Assembly: GCA_934184665.1 (NCBI GenBank)
Contig: CAKPSX010000026.1
Location: 1-17,521, forward strand
Length of the DNA: 17,521 bases
DNA from: an uncultured Clostridia bacterium
GTDB taxonomy: Bacteria > Bacillota > Clostridia > TANB77 > CAG-508
Direction of reading: 5' to 3'
Notes under the pieces: generated by a model
What the model was told of the DNA's origin: nothing
The model's input: only the letters and a program-made list of their open reading frames with translations
Database searches by the model: none
Translations under genes and position numbers: made by a program
Shown: positions 1-7,188 of the stretch, in pieces
How the letters are laid out: each line of letters opens with the position of its first letter
Numbering within the stretch: the first letter of the stretch is position 1

Positions 1-118
1 TTTCTTCCATATACTTTATTCCTTTTCTGATGTATTGCTTTAGTTAAAATCTCATTCTTTTCTAATGGCACAAATCTGGTTTTAAAAAAATTGTAATTAA
101 TTTCCAACCATCCAGTCT
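1..118 (-). pseudogene. Probable decayed transposase 3' fragment, cut by the window edge
   Basis: On the minus strand two overlapping frames together read like the end of a DDE transposase. One frame gives R-L-D-G-W-K. A +1 shift continues with I-N-Y-N-F-F-K-T-R, and that second frame stays open to the window edge. The pattern LDGWxINYNFF is familiar from the C-terminal part of several insertion-sequence transposases. The frameshift and the lack of any usable start in the window point to a remnant. The match is from memory of the motif only, and chance similarity in AT-rich DNA is possible. Confidence 0.3.
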
Positions 119-186
119 AATCTTTTTTCCCTTTTAACTAACATAATTATATCATATTTTCGATTTTTAACAAGATTTTTCGCACA

Positions 187-215
187 AAAAAATCTCCCTA
201 AAAAGAGAGATTTTT
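187..215 (-). terminator. Intrinsic terminator after the diaminopentanoate dehydrogenase-like gene
   Basis: The arms AAAAATCTC and GAGATTTTT can pair around a short loop. Read on the minus strand the stem is followed by a run of T. It lies about 50 bases past the stop codon at 263, and no other gene needs it. Confidence 0.7.
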
Positions 216-262
216 AAACATTGCTTACAAAGCGGTATGGCTTTTGCTTGTACTAACATTTT

Positions 263-1339
263 TTATTTTACATATTCATTTAATGGTTTTATTTTATAAG
301 TTAATTCTCCCATTCTTTCTGTTGGGACATATCCAGCTGGTGCATTAATTACATCTGGTATTCTGTTTACAACAGATGCACAAGTTAATTCAACTGTTGC
401 AGGTTTTGCTACAACTATTGTTGTATCTGGTTCACCATAAACTGTCCATTCATTTTTGTCGAATTCGTCTGGTGCATATACTTTTCCTATACATTCACTT
501 TCAATTGTTATTCCTTCAACTGTTTCGGTTGTAACAACAGCACTCATTCCTGTGGCGTCTCCAGCTTTAACTGTCATTCCAAGTGTTGATGAATATAAAT
601 CTTCTTTATATGTTTGTGGCACACATTTTTGTGTTTGTGATTTTACTGTTAATCCTAATTTTTCACATAGCCATCCATTAACATTCCACATATATGATGG
701 TAAATATTCTCCACTGTTTATTATTTTTTGTCTTTCTTCATCACTAATTCTATCAACAGATGCAACTTCTTTATCAAATGCATCTAGTGTAAGACCTGCT
801 CCATGTGCTTTAGCTAATGCGATTCCATATTCTTCAACATTATAGCTTGAACTTCCTTTTATTTTAGTGATTTTTTGTGTTGAACCTGCAATTGAAGAAA
901 TTAATTGCCCCCAATATATATCTTGATATCCGCTTCCTGTAATTGTACAATTATTCTTTTTAGCTAATTCATCTATTTTATTTGTTATTGTTGGGTTTGA
1001 ATTAGCTGGGAAAAATGCTTCTTCACAAGTTGTAATTGCATTTAATCCTAATTCTGCACATAATACTAATGCATCTTCTACATCTTTTATTAAGCTCATT
1101 GTAGTAACAATTACTACATCTGGTTTTGTTTGTTCTAGCATTTCTCTTGCATTTTCTGCGCTTACAACTGTTACACCTTTGTTTTCAGTTCCTAATATTT
1201 CTCCAATGTCTTTTCCTATAACATTTGGATTTACATCGACTGCACCAACTATTTCTCCACCTTTTTCATAAACATATCTCATTGTATATAGGCTCATTTT
1301 ACCTACTCCATATTGTACTGCTTTTACTTTTCTTTCCAT
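263..1339 (-). CDS. 2,4-diaminopentanoate dehydrogenase-like NAD(P)-binding oxidoreductase
   Basis: This is a 358-residue cytoplasmic protein. An N-terminal Rossmann-type domain carries V-K-A-V-Q-Y-G-V-G-K-M near residues 5-15, and a second strand ends in V-D-V-N-P near 34-38. The layout resembles the dihydrodipicolinate-reductase-like family that includes 2,4-diaminopentanoate dehydrogenase (Ord) of clostridial ornithine fermentation. Ord oxidatively deaminates 2,4-diaminopentanoate to 2-amino-4-oxopentanoate. The usual Ord partners (ornithine aminomutase, the thiolase subunits, ornithine racemase) are not beside it. The gene is monocistronic, with its own promoter and terminator, so the substrate is uncertain. 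The ATG at 1339 follows an AAGGAGG ribosome binding site at good spacing. Family call fairly sure, exact reaction not. Confidence 0.75.
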   Translation of the reverse strand: MERKVKAVQYGVGKMSLYTMRYVYEKGGEIVGAVDVNPNVIGKDIGEILGTENKGVTVVSAENAREMLEQTKPDVVIVTTMSLIKDVEDALVLCAELGLNAITTCEEAFFPANSNPTITNKIDELAKKNNCTITGSGYQDIYWGQLISSIAGSTQKITKIKGSSSYNVEEYGIALAKAHGAGLTLDAFDKEVASVDRISDEERQKIINSGEYLPSYMWNVNGWLCEKLGLTVKSQTQKCVPQTYKEDLYSSTLGMTVKAGDATGMSAVVTTETVEGITIESECIGKVYAPDEFDKNEWTVYGEPDTTIVVAKPATVELTCASVVNRIPDVINAPAGYVPTERMGELTYKIKPLNEYVK

Positions 1340-1378
1340 TTGAAAGACCTCCTTTTCTCTTTAGCTTTATATGCTATA

Positions 1379-1406
1379 ATTTTATCATATTGTTTCCAAA
1401 ATTCAA
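1379..1406 (-). promoter_or_regulatory. Putative sigma-A promoter of the dehydrogenase-like gene
   Basis: On the minus strand TTGAAT (1406-1401) and TAAAAT (1384-1379) are separated by 16 bases. The pair lies 40 bases upstream of the start codon and just past the nrdD terminator. Both hexamers are near consensus, but AT-rich DNA makes chance matches common. Confidence 0.45.
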
Positions 1407-1416
1407 TAGTTTATGC

Positions 1417-1462
1417 AAAAAAATTGAAGGAACTTATCATATTTCTAATAATAAGTTCCTTC
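1417..1462 (-). terminator. Intrinsic terminator of nrdD
   Basis: A perfect 12-bp stem, GAAGGAACTTAT with ATAAGTTCCTTC, closes a 13-base loop. On the minus strand it is followed by a run of seven T (plus-strand A at 1417-1423). It begins 25 bases after the nrdD stop codon and separates nrdD from the dehydrogenase-like gene. Confidence 0.9.
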
Positions 1463-1486
1463 GAATTTCTTTTATATAATATTAAA

Positions 1487-3613
1487 TTATAAGTGCATTA
1501 CTCTTGATTTAATTTCTTTAGTTTTTCCAACATTCCAGAAATTTTCTCCTAAATATCCGCAAGTACGACGAACAACATTCATTTTTGAATGATCTTTATT
1601 TCCACATTGTGGACATTCCCATTCATTATCATCATTTATTACCATTTCTCCATCATATCCGCAAACTTGGCAATAATCTGATTTTGTATTAAATTCTGCA
1701 TATTGAATATTGTCATATATAAATTTAACAACTTCTTCAAGTGCAGTTATATTATTTTTCATATTTGGAACTTCTACATATGATATAGCTCCACCTGTTG
1801 ATAATGGTTGGAATTCGCTTTCGAATTTTAGCTTATGGAAAGCATCTATCTTTTCTCTTACATCAACATGATAAGAGTTTGTATAATATCCTTTATCTGT
1901 TACATCTGGAATACTTCCAAATTTTTCTTTATCAATACGAGCAAATCTATAACATAATGATTCTGCTGGTGTTCCATATAATGCGAAACCAATATTAGTT
2001 TCTTTTCTCCATCTTTCAACTCTTTCTTTTAAGTATTTCATTATTCTTATTGCAAAATCATGTCCTTCTGGAGTTGTATGTGATACACCTTTCATAGCTT
2101 TTGTTGTTTCATATATTCCTATATATCCTAATGATATACTTGAATATCCTCCATACAAATATTTATCGATTTTTTCTCCTTTTTTCAAACGAGCTATTGC
2201 TCCATTTTGCCAATGTACAGGAGATATATCTGATTTTGTTCCTAATAATGCATAATGTCTGCACATTATTGCTTCTTTGCATAGTTCTAGTCTTTCATCT
2301 AATAATTTCCAGAAGCGATCTTCATCTCCATTTGCAATTATTCCTATTTGTGGCAAGTTTATACTTACTACACCTTGATTAAATCTACCCTCGAATTTAT
2401 ATTCTCCATTTTCATCTTTCCATGGGCTTAAGAAACTTCTGCAACCCATTGGGCTAAATACATTTCCTTCATAATTTTCTTTCATTTTTTTAGCTGATAT
2501 ATAGTCTGGATACATTCTCTTTGCTGAACATTTTACTGCTAGTTTTGTTAAATAATCATATTTTCCACCTTTTAAGCAATTATGTTCATCTAATACATAA
2601 ACAAGTTTTGGAAATGCTGGTGTAACATATACACCTACTTCATTTTTTATACCTTGAATTCTTTGCTTTAATACTTCTTCTATTATCATAGCATTTTCTT
2701 CAATATATTCATCATCTGGATCTAGATGTAAGAATAATGTTACAAATGGTGATTGTCCATTAGTTGTCATTAATGTGTTTATTTGATATTGTATTGTTTG
2801 TACACCTGCTGATAATTCTTCTTTTACTCTATCTTTTACCATATCTTCTATTACATTTTTTGATAATTTTCCACCATATTTTTCTGTCAACTTTTTCTTG
2901 AATTTATTATAACTTCTTCTTAAATATTTACCTAAATGTTTTAAATCTACTGATTGTCCACCATATTGGTTACTTGCAACAGCAGCTATTATTTGAGTTG
3001 TAACTGTACATGCAACTTGGAAACTTTTTGGTGTTTCTATCATTTTACCATTCATTGCTGTACCATTATCTAACATATCTCCTATATTTATTAAACAGCA
3101 GTTAAATATTGGTTGAACAAAATAGTCTGCATCATGGAAATGTAATATGCCTTCTTCATGTGCTTTTGATATTTTTTCTGGTAGTAATATTCTTTTGGTT
3201 AAATCTCTTGACACTTCTCCTGCAATATAATCTCTTTGTGTTGATGCTAATAATGTATTTTTATTTGAATTTTCTTCTGCAAGTTCTTTGTTCTCATTTC
3301 TTAATAGTCCAAGTATTGATTCATCTGTTGTATTTGCTTTTCTAACTAATGCTCTAGTATATCTATAAACTATATATTTTTTAGCTAGTTCGAATTTTCC
3401 AACTTCCATTAATTTTTCTTCAATAATATCTTGAATATCTTCTACTAATATTCTTTTTTTGCCTAAATCCTCAATATAAGAAATTATTTCATTAATTTGT
3501 TCATTTGTCGCTTTTTCTTTTCCTCTAACTTCATTGTTTGCTTTTTGGATAGCAACTTCAATCTTGTTTCTATCGAATTCTATTGTTCTTCCATCTCTTT
3601 TTATAACTTTCAT
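1487..3613 (-). CDS. nrdD: Anaerobic ribonucleoside-triphosphate reductase, class III
   Basis: NrdD makes deoxyribonucleotides from ribonucleoside triphosphates without oxygen, using a glycyl radical made by the activase NrdG. The 708 residues are full length. An ATP-cone allosteric domain occupies about residues 1-95, starting with V-I-K-R-D-G-R. The catalytic barrel carries cysteines at C172/C173 and an M-G-C motif at 389-391, matching the active-site Met/Cys of the phage T4 enzyme. A zinc site uses C648, C651, C667 and C670. The radical loop R-R-T-C-G-Y-L-G puts the glycyl radical at G686. An AAAGGAGG site precedes the ATG at 3613. No nrdG lies in the window, so the activase must be encoded elsewhere. 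The gene diverges from a Crp/Fnr-type regulator. Confidence 0.97.
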   Translation of the reverse strand: MKVIKRDGRTIEFDRNKIEVAIQKANNEVRGKEKATNEQINEIISYIEDLGKKRILVEDIQDIIEEKLMEVGKFELAKKYIVYRYTRALVRKANTTDESILGLLRNENKELAEENSNKNTLLASTQRDYIAGEVSRDLTKRILLPEKISKAHEEGILHFHDADYFVQPIFNCCLINIGDMLDNGTAMNGKMIETPKSFQVACTVTTQIIAAVASNQYGGQSVDLKHLGKYLRRSYNKFKKKLTEKYGGKLSKNVIEDMVKDRVKEELSAGVQTIQYQINTLMTTNGQSPFVTLFLHLDPDDEYIEENAMIIEEVLKQRIQGIKNEVGVYVTPAFPKLVYVLDEHNCLKGGKYDYLTKLAVKCSAKRMYPDYISAKKMKENYEGNVFSPMGCRSFLSPWKDENGEYKFEGRFNQGVVSINLPQIGIIANGDEDRFWKLLDERLELCKEAIMCRHYALLGTKSDISPVHWQNGAIARLKKGEKIDKYLYGGYSSISLGYIGIYETTKAMKGVSHTTPEGHDFAIRIMKYLKERVERWRKETNIGFALYGTPAESLCYRFARIDKEKFGSIPDVTDKGYYTNSYHVDVREKIDAFHKLKFESEFQPLSTGGAISYVEVPNMKNNITALEEVVKFIYDNIQYAEFNTKSDYCQVCGYDGEMVINDDNEWECPQCGNKDHSKMNVVRRTCGYLGENFWNVGKTKEIKSRVMHL

Positions 3614-3643
3614 TTACATTTCCTCCTTTGATTTTATGATTAA

Positions 3644-3684
3644 ATTATATCTTTAAATTTTAAAAAAACTGTTGCAATTGCAAC
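3644..3684 (-). promoter_or_regulatory. nrdD promoter with palindromic operator at an activator position
   Basis: A consensus -10 TATAAT lies on the minus strand at 3649-3644. No good -35 is found 16-18 bases upstream. Instead a perfect 14-bp palindrome, GTTGCAATTGCAAC, spans 3671-3684. If transcription starts near 3637, the palindrome is centred near -40.5. That is the usual class II site of Crp/Fnr activators, which replace the -35. The adjacent divergent regulator is the obvious candidate to bind. The start point is inferred, not measured. Confidence 0.5.
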
Positions 3685-3700
3685 TAAAATCAAATATAAT
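3672..3700 (+). promoter_or_regulatory. Promoter of the Crp/Fnr-type regulator, overlapping the palindrome
   Basis: TTGCAA (3672-3677) and TATAAT (3695-3700) are 17 bases apart, a near-consensus sigma-A promoter. Its -35 is part of the palindrome at 3671-3684, so a protein bound there would be expected to block it, giving autorepression. A second TATAAT at 3716-3721 has no matching -35. Confidence 0.5.
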
Positions 3701-3783
3701 AAAATAAACTTTTCGTATAATAATTATGTCGAATTTTGAAATAGTTGATATGAAAGATTTTGCAATTTTATGGGGGTTATTTT

Positions 3784-4413
3784 ATGGATACTAAATTTGA
3801 TAAAAAAATTTTTATAGAAAATTTTAAACATAATTGTAATAAAACACAAGTAAAAAAATTCACAAAAGGAGAAACAGTTACTAATTATATAGAAAAACGT
3901 AATCAAATATGTATAGTATTATCTGGTGAAGTTGATTTAATTAGATATGACTTAAATGGCACAAAAACTATTATTGGCCATTTCATAACAAATGATGTTT
4001 TTGGAGAAGCTTTTTACCCTGCTAATATTAATAATGAACTTTTTGCAGTTGCTAAAAAAAATACAGAAGTTCTATTTTTTACGTATAATACCCTTCTTAC
4101 AAAATGTAAAAGAAACTGTGATTTCCATAGGATTCTTACAAGCAATTTAGGAGAACTTTTTTTGGACCAGATTGTTTCATTAAACTTACGTATAGAATTG
4201 TTAACAAAAAGAAATATTAGAGGTAAAATTTTATCATATTTTGATATTATATCAAGACGTAATTTAAGAAAAACATTTACAGTTCCATTCTCATATACTG
4301 ACTTAGCTGATTTTCTTAGTGTTGATAGAAGTGCAATGATGAGAGAATTAAAATTATTAGTTGATGAAGGATTTATTAAAAAGAATGGTAATAAAATAAC
4401 TTTACTTTATTAA
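3784..4413 (+). CDS. Crp/Fnr-family transcriptional regulator
   Basis: The 209-residue protein has the two-part Crp/Fnr layout. An N-terminal cyclic-nucleotide-binding-like beta barrel (about residues 15-115, with L-S-G-E-V near 46-50) is followed by a C-terminal winged helix (about 140-209). The recognition helix reads V-D-R-S-A-M-M-R-E-L, close to the family pattern. The few cysteines are not in the spacing of an FNR iron-sulfur cluster, so the sensed signal is unknown. I chose ATG 3784, because GGGGG at 3772-3776 sits seven bases before it; an upstream in-frame ATG at 3760 has no such site. It is divergent from nrdD and followed on the same strand by a carboxypeptidase gene. It probably controls nrdD and itself through the palindrome between them. 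Confidence 0.85.
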   Translation: MDTKFDKKIFIENFKHNCNKTQVKKFTKGETVTNYIEKRNQICIVLSGEVDLIRYDLNGTKTIIGHFITNDVFGEAFYPANINNELFAVAKKNTEVLFFTYNTLLTKCKRNCDFHRILTSNLGELFLDQIVSLNLRIELLTKRNIRGKILSYFDIISRRNLRKTFTVPFSYTDLADFLSVDRSAMMRELKLLVDEGFIKKNGNKITLLY

Positions 4414-4448
4414 TATTTTTGCAATAACAGCATATACTTGTATTAGGG

Positions 4449-4486
4449 ACTAGAATTTTACATAGTCAAACTTCTTATATTCTAGT
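4449..4486 (+). other. Inverted repeat in the leader of the carboxypeptidase gene
   Basis: ACTAGAAT at 4449-4456 and ATTCTAGT at 4479-4486 form an 8-bp stem with a 22-base loop, just before the ribosome binding site at 4493. There is no T run long enough for a convincing terminator. It may be an operator or a leader hairpin, or chance. Confidence 0.25.
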
Positions 4487-4507
4487 ACTTTTAGGAGGTC
4501 AAGATAT

Positions 4508-5746
4508 ATGCAAAAGCAAAAAATCGCATTATCATTATTATTAATCATAATTGTTTCTACAGTAACAATTCCTTGTTTCGGTTTTTCCGAAAATTACACC
4601 TGGTCTGTTCTTGATAGTTCTATTATGACATCATCTTCATTAAATGAAGGAAATGAAAGCATTGGTTCAAATACATTAAATTTAGATGCAGGTGCTGGAA
4701 TCTTAATTGAACAAAATACTGGTCAGATTTTATATGGCTTTAACATTCACGAGCAATTACGTCCTGCAAGTGTTACAAAAGTCATGAGTATTCTTCTTAT
4801 AATGGAAGCACTAGACTCAGGTAAAATTACTCTTGATACTAAAATTCCTTGTAGCGAAAATGCAGCAAGCATGGGCGGTTCACAAATATGGTTAAATACA
4901 ACTGAAACACTAAGTGTACATGAAATGCTTAAAGCTATTGCTGTAGTATCTGCTAATGATTGTGTAGTGGCTCTCGCAGAATATCTTGGCGGTACAGAAA
5001 CTGGGTTTGTTCAGATGATGAATGAAAGAGCAAAACAATTAGGAATGAATGATACCTGTTTCAAAAATTGCCATGGACTTGATGAAGACGGGCATGTTAC
5101 TTCTGCATACGATATTGCTTTAATGTCACGTGAATTATTAGTAAATCATCCTACAATTACGCAATATACAACTATTTGGACAGATTCATTAAGAGATGGA
5201 AAATCTGCATTATCTAATACAAATAAACTTGTTCGTAATTACTCTGGATGTACAGGATTAAAAACAGGTTCTACATCTACTGCATTATATAATCTTTCAG
5301 CATCTGCTACACGTGATGATTTATCTCTTATTGCTGTTATATTAAAAGCACCCACATCTGCTTTACGTTTTCAAAACGCAGCAAGTTTGTTAGATTATGG
5401 TTTTAGTAATTATACTTATAAATCTTTTGGTACAACTGGGGAAATAGTTAAATCAGTTAATATATCTAAAGGCATTAATGAAAATGTAAATGCTGTTTAT
5501 GAGTCTTCTCCCGCTTTTCTTGTAAAAAAAGGTGAAGAAACAAACATAACATATGAAATAAATTTGGATGATTCTGTTCAAGCCCCTGTTTCTAAAGGTC
5601 AATCTCTGGGCAGTGTAACATATTCATCAAATGGAAAAGAAATTGCCAAAGTTAATTTAATTGCTGAAAATGATGTTAGTAAAATAAGTCTCTTAAATAT
5701 GACAAAAAATATTTTCAACAAATGGTTTTCTCTGATGCGTGCTTAA
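4508..5746 (+). CDS. D-alanyl-D-alanine carboxypeptidase, peptidase S11 (DacF-like)
   Basis: This exported penicillin-binding protein would trim the terminal D-alanine from peptidoglycan stem peptides outside the membrane. The 412 residues start with a signal peptide (basic start, hydrophobic core at about 7-22). The serine-hydrolase triad of motifs is intact: S88-V-T-K91 with the acylated serine, S148-A-N150, and K252-T-G254. A C-terminal beta domain (about 300-390) and a short tail with N-K-W-F resemble the PBP5 membrane anchor. AGGAGG at 4493-4498 supports the ATG at 4508. It lies 94 bases after the Crp/Fnr-type gene and may share its transcript. Family members include vegetative and sporulation enzymes; the sequence alone does not say which this is. 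Confidence 0.93.
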   Translation: MQKQKIALSLLLIIIVSTVTIPCFGFSENYTWSVLDSSIMTSSSLNEGNESIGSNTLNLDAGAGILIEQNTGQILYGFNIHEQLRPASVTKVMSILLIMEALDSGKITLDTKIPCSENAASMGGSQIWLNTTETLSVHEMLKAIAVVSANDCVVALAEYLGGTETGFVQMMNERAKQLGMNDTCFKNCHGLDEDGHVTSAYDIALMSRELLVNHPTITQYTTIWTDSLRDGKSALSNTNKLVRNYSGCTGLKTGSTSTALYNLSASATRDDLSLIAVILKAPTSALRFQNAASLLDYGFSNYTYKSFGTTGEIVKSVNISKGINENVNAVYESSPAFLVKKGEETNITYEINLDDSVQAPVSKGQSLGSVTYSSNGKEIAKVNLIAENDVSKISLLNMTKNIFNKWFSLMRA

Positions 5747-5767
5747 CAATCTAAACTTTTAACATAA

Positions 5768-5818
5768 AAAGTGAAACAATTTCAATAATTTATATCGAAT
5801 TTGTTTCACTTTATTTTT
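5768..5818. terminator. Bidirectional terminator between the carboxypeptidase and VanW-like genes
   Basis: AAAGTGAAACAA (5768-5779) pairs perfectly with TTGTTTCACTTT (5801-5812), and a few further pairs form inside. T-rich tracts follow on both strands. It serves two convergent genes, ending at 5746 (+) and 5818 (-). Confidence 0.9.
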
Positions 5819-6552
5819 TACTCAAGCTTTATAATTTTAGCTGTAACATTTCCTTCTGTTTTTTCCATCACAATCTTTATTGTATTTCCAGTATTATTTT
5901 TAAACTTAAAATCATATGCACCATATGCAACAGCTGCATCTTTACCTGATTGTATATATGGTACTTTTCCGCTATGCTGATGTCTTTCTGTAATGTTTAA
6001 TCCTGAAACTTTATTTACTGCATTATATAATGTTGTACTAACTTGGCAATTTCCTCCACCAAGACCTTGCTCTTTTTTCCCATCTACATAAATATCAGCT
6101 TTTTGATATCCCTTGGCCGTTGTAGATTTCCCCACTGTATTACAAAATGAAAAAGTTTCTCCTGCTTTTATTTCTTTATTTGTTAATGCATCACAAGTTA
6201 TTTTCATATTATTTTGTCTTTCTTTATCTTTATTGTGAATTTTTGTTGTAAAACTTGAAATTTCCGTTTCTTTTTTAGCCCCCTCAGTTTGTGTATTTTC
6301 CTCAGTTTGATTGTTTGCATTATCAGAATCAGAATTATTTTTATTATCAGGTGTATTTGAATTGTTTTCTACATTAGATGTATTTTCATCACCATTATTA
6401 TTATTTTTTGTTGCTGTACTGCTTCTTTCTGCTTGATAAGTTGAAGTCTTATTATTACCAACATCATTTTCACTCTTTGAATTAAAATACCACCAGGTTC
6501 CTGCTCCTATAGCAATCACTGCAATAATTATTGTTATTATTATCTTTTTCAT
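5818..6552 (-). CDS. VanW-like membrane-anchored exported protein
   Basis: The 244-residue protein has an N-terminal membrane segment (about residues 3-20). A low-complexity Asn/Ser/Glu/Thr linker follows (about 30-95), then a VanW-family domain (about 100-232). The hallmark is G-G-G-N-C-Q-V-S-T-T-L-Y-N-A near 165-178, followed by E-R-H-x-H-S and an A-Y-D-F-K-F-K-N-N strand. VanW was named from a vancomycin-resistance cluster, but its biochemical role is not settled. No van genes are nearby, so resistance should not be inferred. I prefer ATG 6552, because AAAGGAG lies just before it; an ATG five codons upstream would place that site inside the gene. The linker suggests a wall-spanning stalk. 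Confidence 0.85.
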   Translation of the reverse strand: MKKIIITIIIAVIAIGAGTWWYFNSKSENDVGNNKTSTYQAERSSTATKNNNNGDENTSNVENNSNTPDNKNNSDSDNANNQTEENTQTEGAKKETEISSFTTKIHNKDKERQNNMKITCDALTNKEIKAGETFSFCNTVGKSTTAKGYQKADIYVDGKKEQGLGGGNCQVSTTLYNAVNKVSGLNITERHQHSGKVPYIQSGKDAAVAYGAYDFKFKNNTGNTIKIVMEKTEGNVTAKIIKLE

Positions 6553-6602
6553 TTTGACTCCTTTCATTAATTAAAATCATTTATTACAAATATGTAAAGT
6601 TC

Positions 6603-6631
6603 TAATAACTTTATTTTACCCAAAATGTCAA
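6603..6631 (-). promoter_or_regulatory. Promoter of the VanW-like gene
   Basis: On the minus strand a perfect TTGACA (6631-6626) is followed after 17 bases by TTATTA (6608-6603). It stands back to back with the plus-strand promoter at 6638. Confidence 0.55.
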
Positions 6632-6637
6632 AAAATA

Positions 6638-6665
6638 TTGACAAAATCGAAAAATATAGTATAAT
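6638..6665 (+). promoter_or_regulatory. Consensus promoter of the 58-residue membrane protein
   Basis: TTGACA (6638-6643) and TATAAT (6660-6665) are both perfect, with a 16-base spacer. The start codon follows 32 bases later behind an AAAAGGAGA site. Confidence 0.8.
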
Positions 6666-6697
6666 TAATTATGTATTAACTTTAAAAGGAGATTACA

Positions 6698-6874
6698 ATG
6701 TTAGCAAAGTATTGGAAAAAAATTTGTTTAGTTATTTTAATTATCGCTTGTATTTTTAACATTATGAGTAAGTTTGTACATAAATTGTCTTTAAATCAAG
6801 AACTAGAATCTTCAGCAACTTATGTTAATGAGCAACAGGATCAACAACAAGATGATAAAAAATTAGATAAATAA
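6698..6874 (+). CDS. Small single-pass membrane protein, 58 residues, function unknown
   Basis: An ATG at 6698 behind AAAAGGAGA opens a 58-codon frame ending at TAA 6874. The protein starts M-L-A-K-Y-W-K-K, has one hydrophobic segment (about residues 9-24, with I-C-L-V-I-L-I-I), and ends in a Gln/Asp/Lys-rich tail. I do not recognise the family. Reality is supported by the perfect promoter and ribosome binding site directly upstream, and by the clean fit between that promoter and the following rpmE. It may be a small inner-membrane regulator or stress protein, but nothing shows this. No terminator separates it from rpmE, so they may be partly cotranscribed. Confidence 0.7.
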   Translation: MLAKYWKKICLVILIIACIFNIMSKFVHKLSLNQELESSATYVNEQQDQQQDDKKLDK

Positions 6875-6875
6875 C

Positions 6876-6904
6876 TTGAAAATTTGTAAAAACTATGGTA
6901 ATAT
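6876..6904 (+). promoter_or_regulatory. Putative rpmE promoter
   Basis: TTGAAA (6876-6881) and TAATAT (6899-6904) are 17 bases apart, directly after the stop of the small membrane protein. A second possible -10, TATAAT at 6902-6907, overlaps it. The match is moderate. Confidence 0.4.
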
Positions 6905-6950
6905 AATATATGGCAAAAATTACTATTGTAAGAAAGAGGTGAATTTGCAG

Positions 6951-7151
6951 ATGAAAAAAGGTTTACATCCAGAATACAACCAAACAACTATTACATGTGC
7001 ATGTGGTAATGTTTTAGAAGTTGGTTCAACTAAAAAAGATTTAAAAGTAGATGTTTGCTCAAAATGTCATCCATATTGGACAGGTAACTTAAGACTTGAT
7101 ACTAAAGGTGGTAGAGCAGATAGATTTAAGAAAAAATATGGTCTTGAATAA
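6951..7151 (+). CDS. rpmE: Large-subunit ribosomal protein L31, zinc-binding type
   Basis: The 66-residue ribosomal protein begins M-K-K-G-L-H-P-E-Y, typical of bacterial L31, and sits in the 50S subunit at the bridge to the 30S. Cysteines C16, C18, C36 and C39 make it the zinc-binding (C+) form; zinc-free paralogues lack them. I chose the ATG at 6951 because AGAGGTGA lies eight bases upstream and the family starts here. A longer frame beginning at 6876 adds 25 residues with no family match. A strong terminator follows at once. Confidence 0.96.
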   Translation: MKKGLHPEYNQTTITCACGNVLEVGSTKKDLKVDVCSKCHPYWTGNLRLDTKGGRADRFKKKYGLE

Positions 7152-7185
7152 AAAAAGTAGCTTTCATAAGAAAGCCGCTTTTTTT
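7151..7185. terminator. Bidirectional terminator between rpmE and rubrerythrin genes
   Basis: GCTTTC and GAAAGC pair around the loop ATAA. Flanking A and T runs extend the stem and give T tails on both strands. It lies directly behind both convergent stop codons. Confidence 0.9.
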
Positions 7186-7188
7186 CTA

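Noticed and set aside
456..845. Plus-strand open frame opposite the dehydrogenase-like gene
   Set aside because: No ribosome binding site; it lies wholly on the antisense side of a clear gene. The same applies to similar antisense frames across nrdD and spoIIIAE.
3360..3390. NrdR-box-like AAACTATATAT in nrdD
   Set aside because: It lies within the coding region and has no paired second box at the proper distance; the nrdD upstream region has none.
5818..6552. VanW-like gene as vancomycin resistance
   Set aside because: No vanHAX, vanS/R or related genes are in the window, and VanW domains are widespread in Firmicutes.
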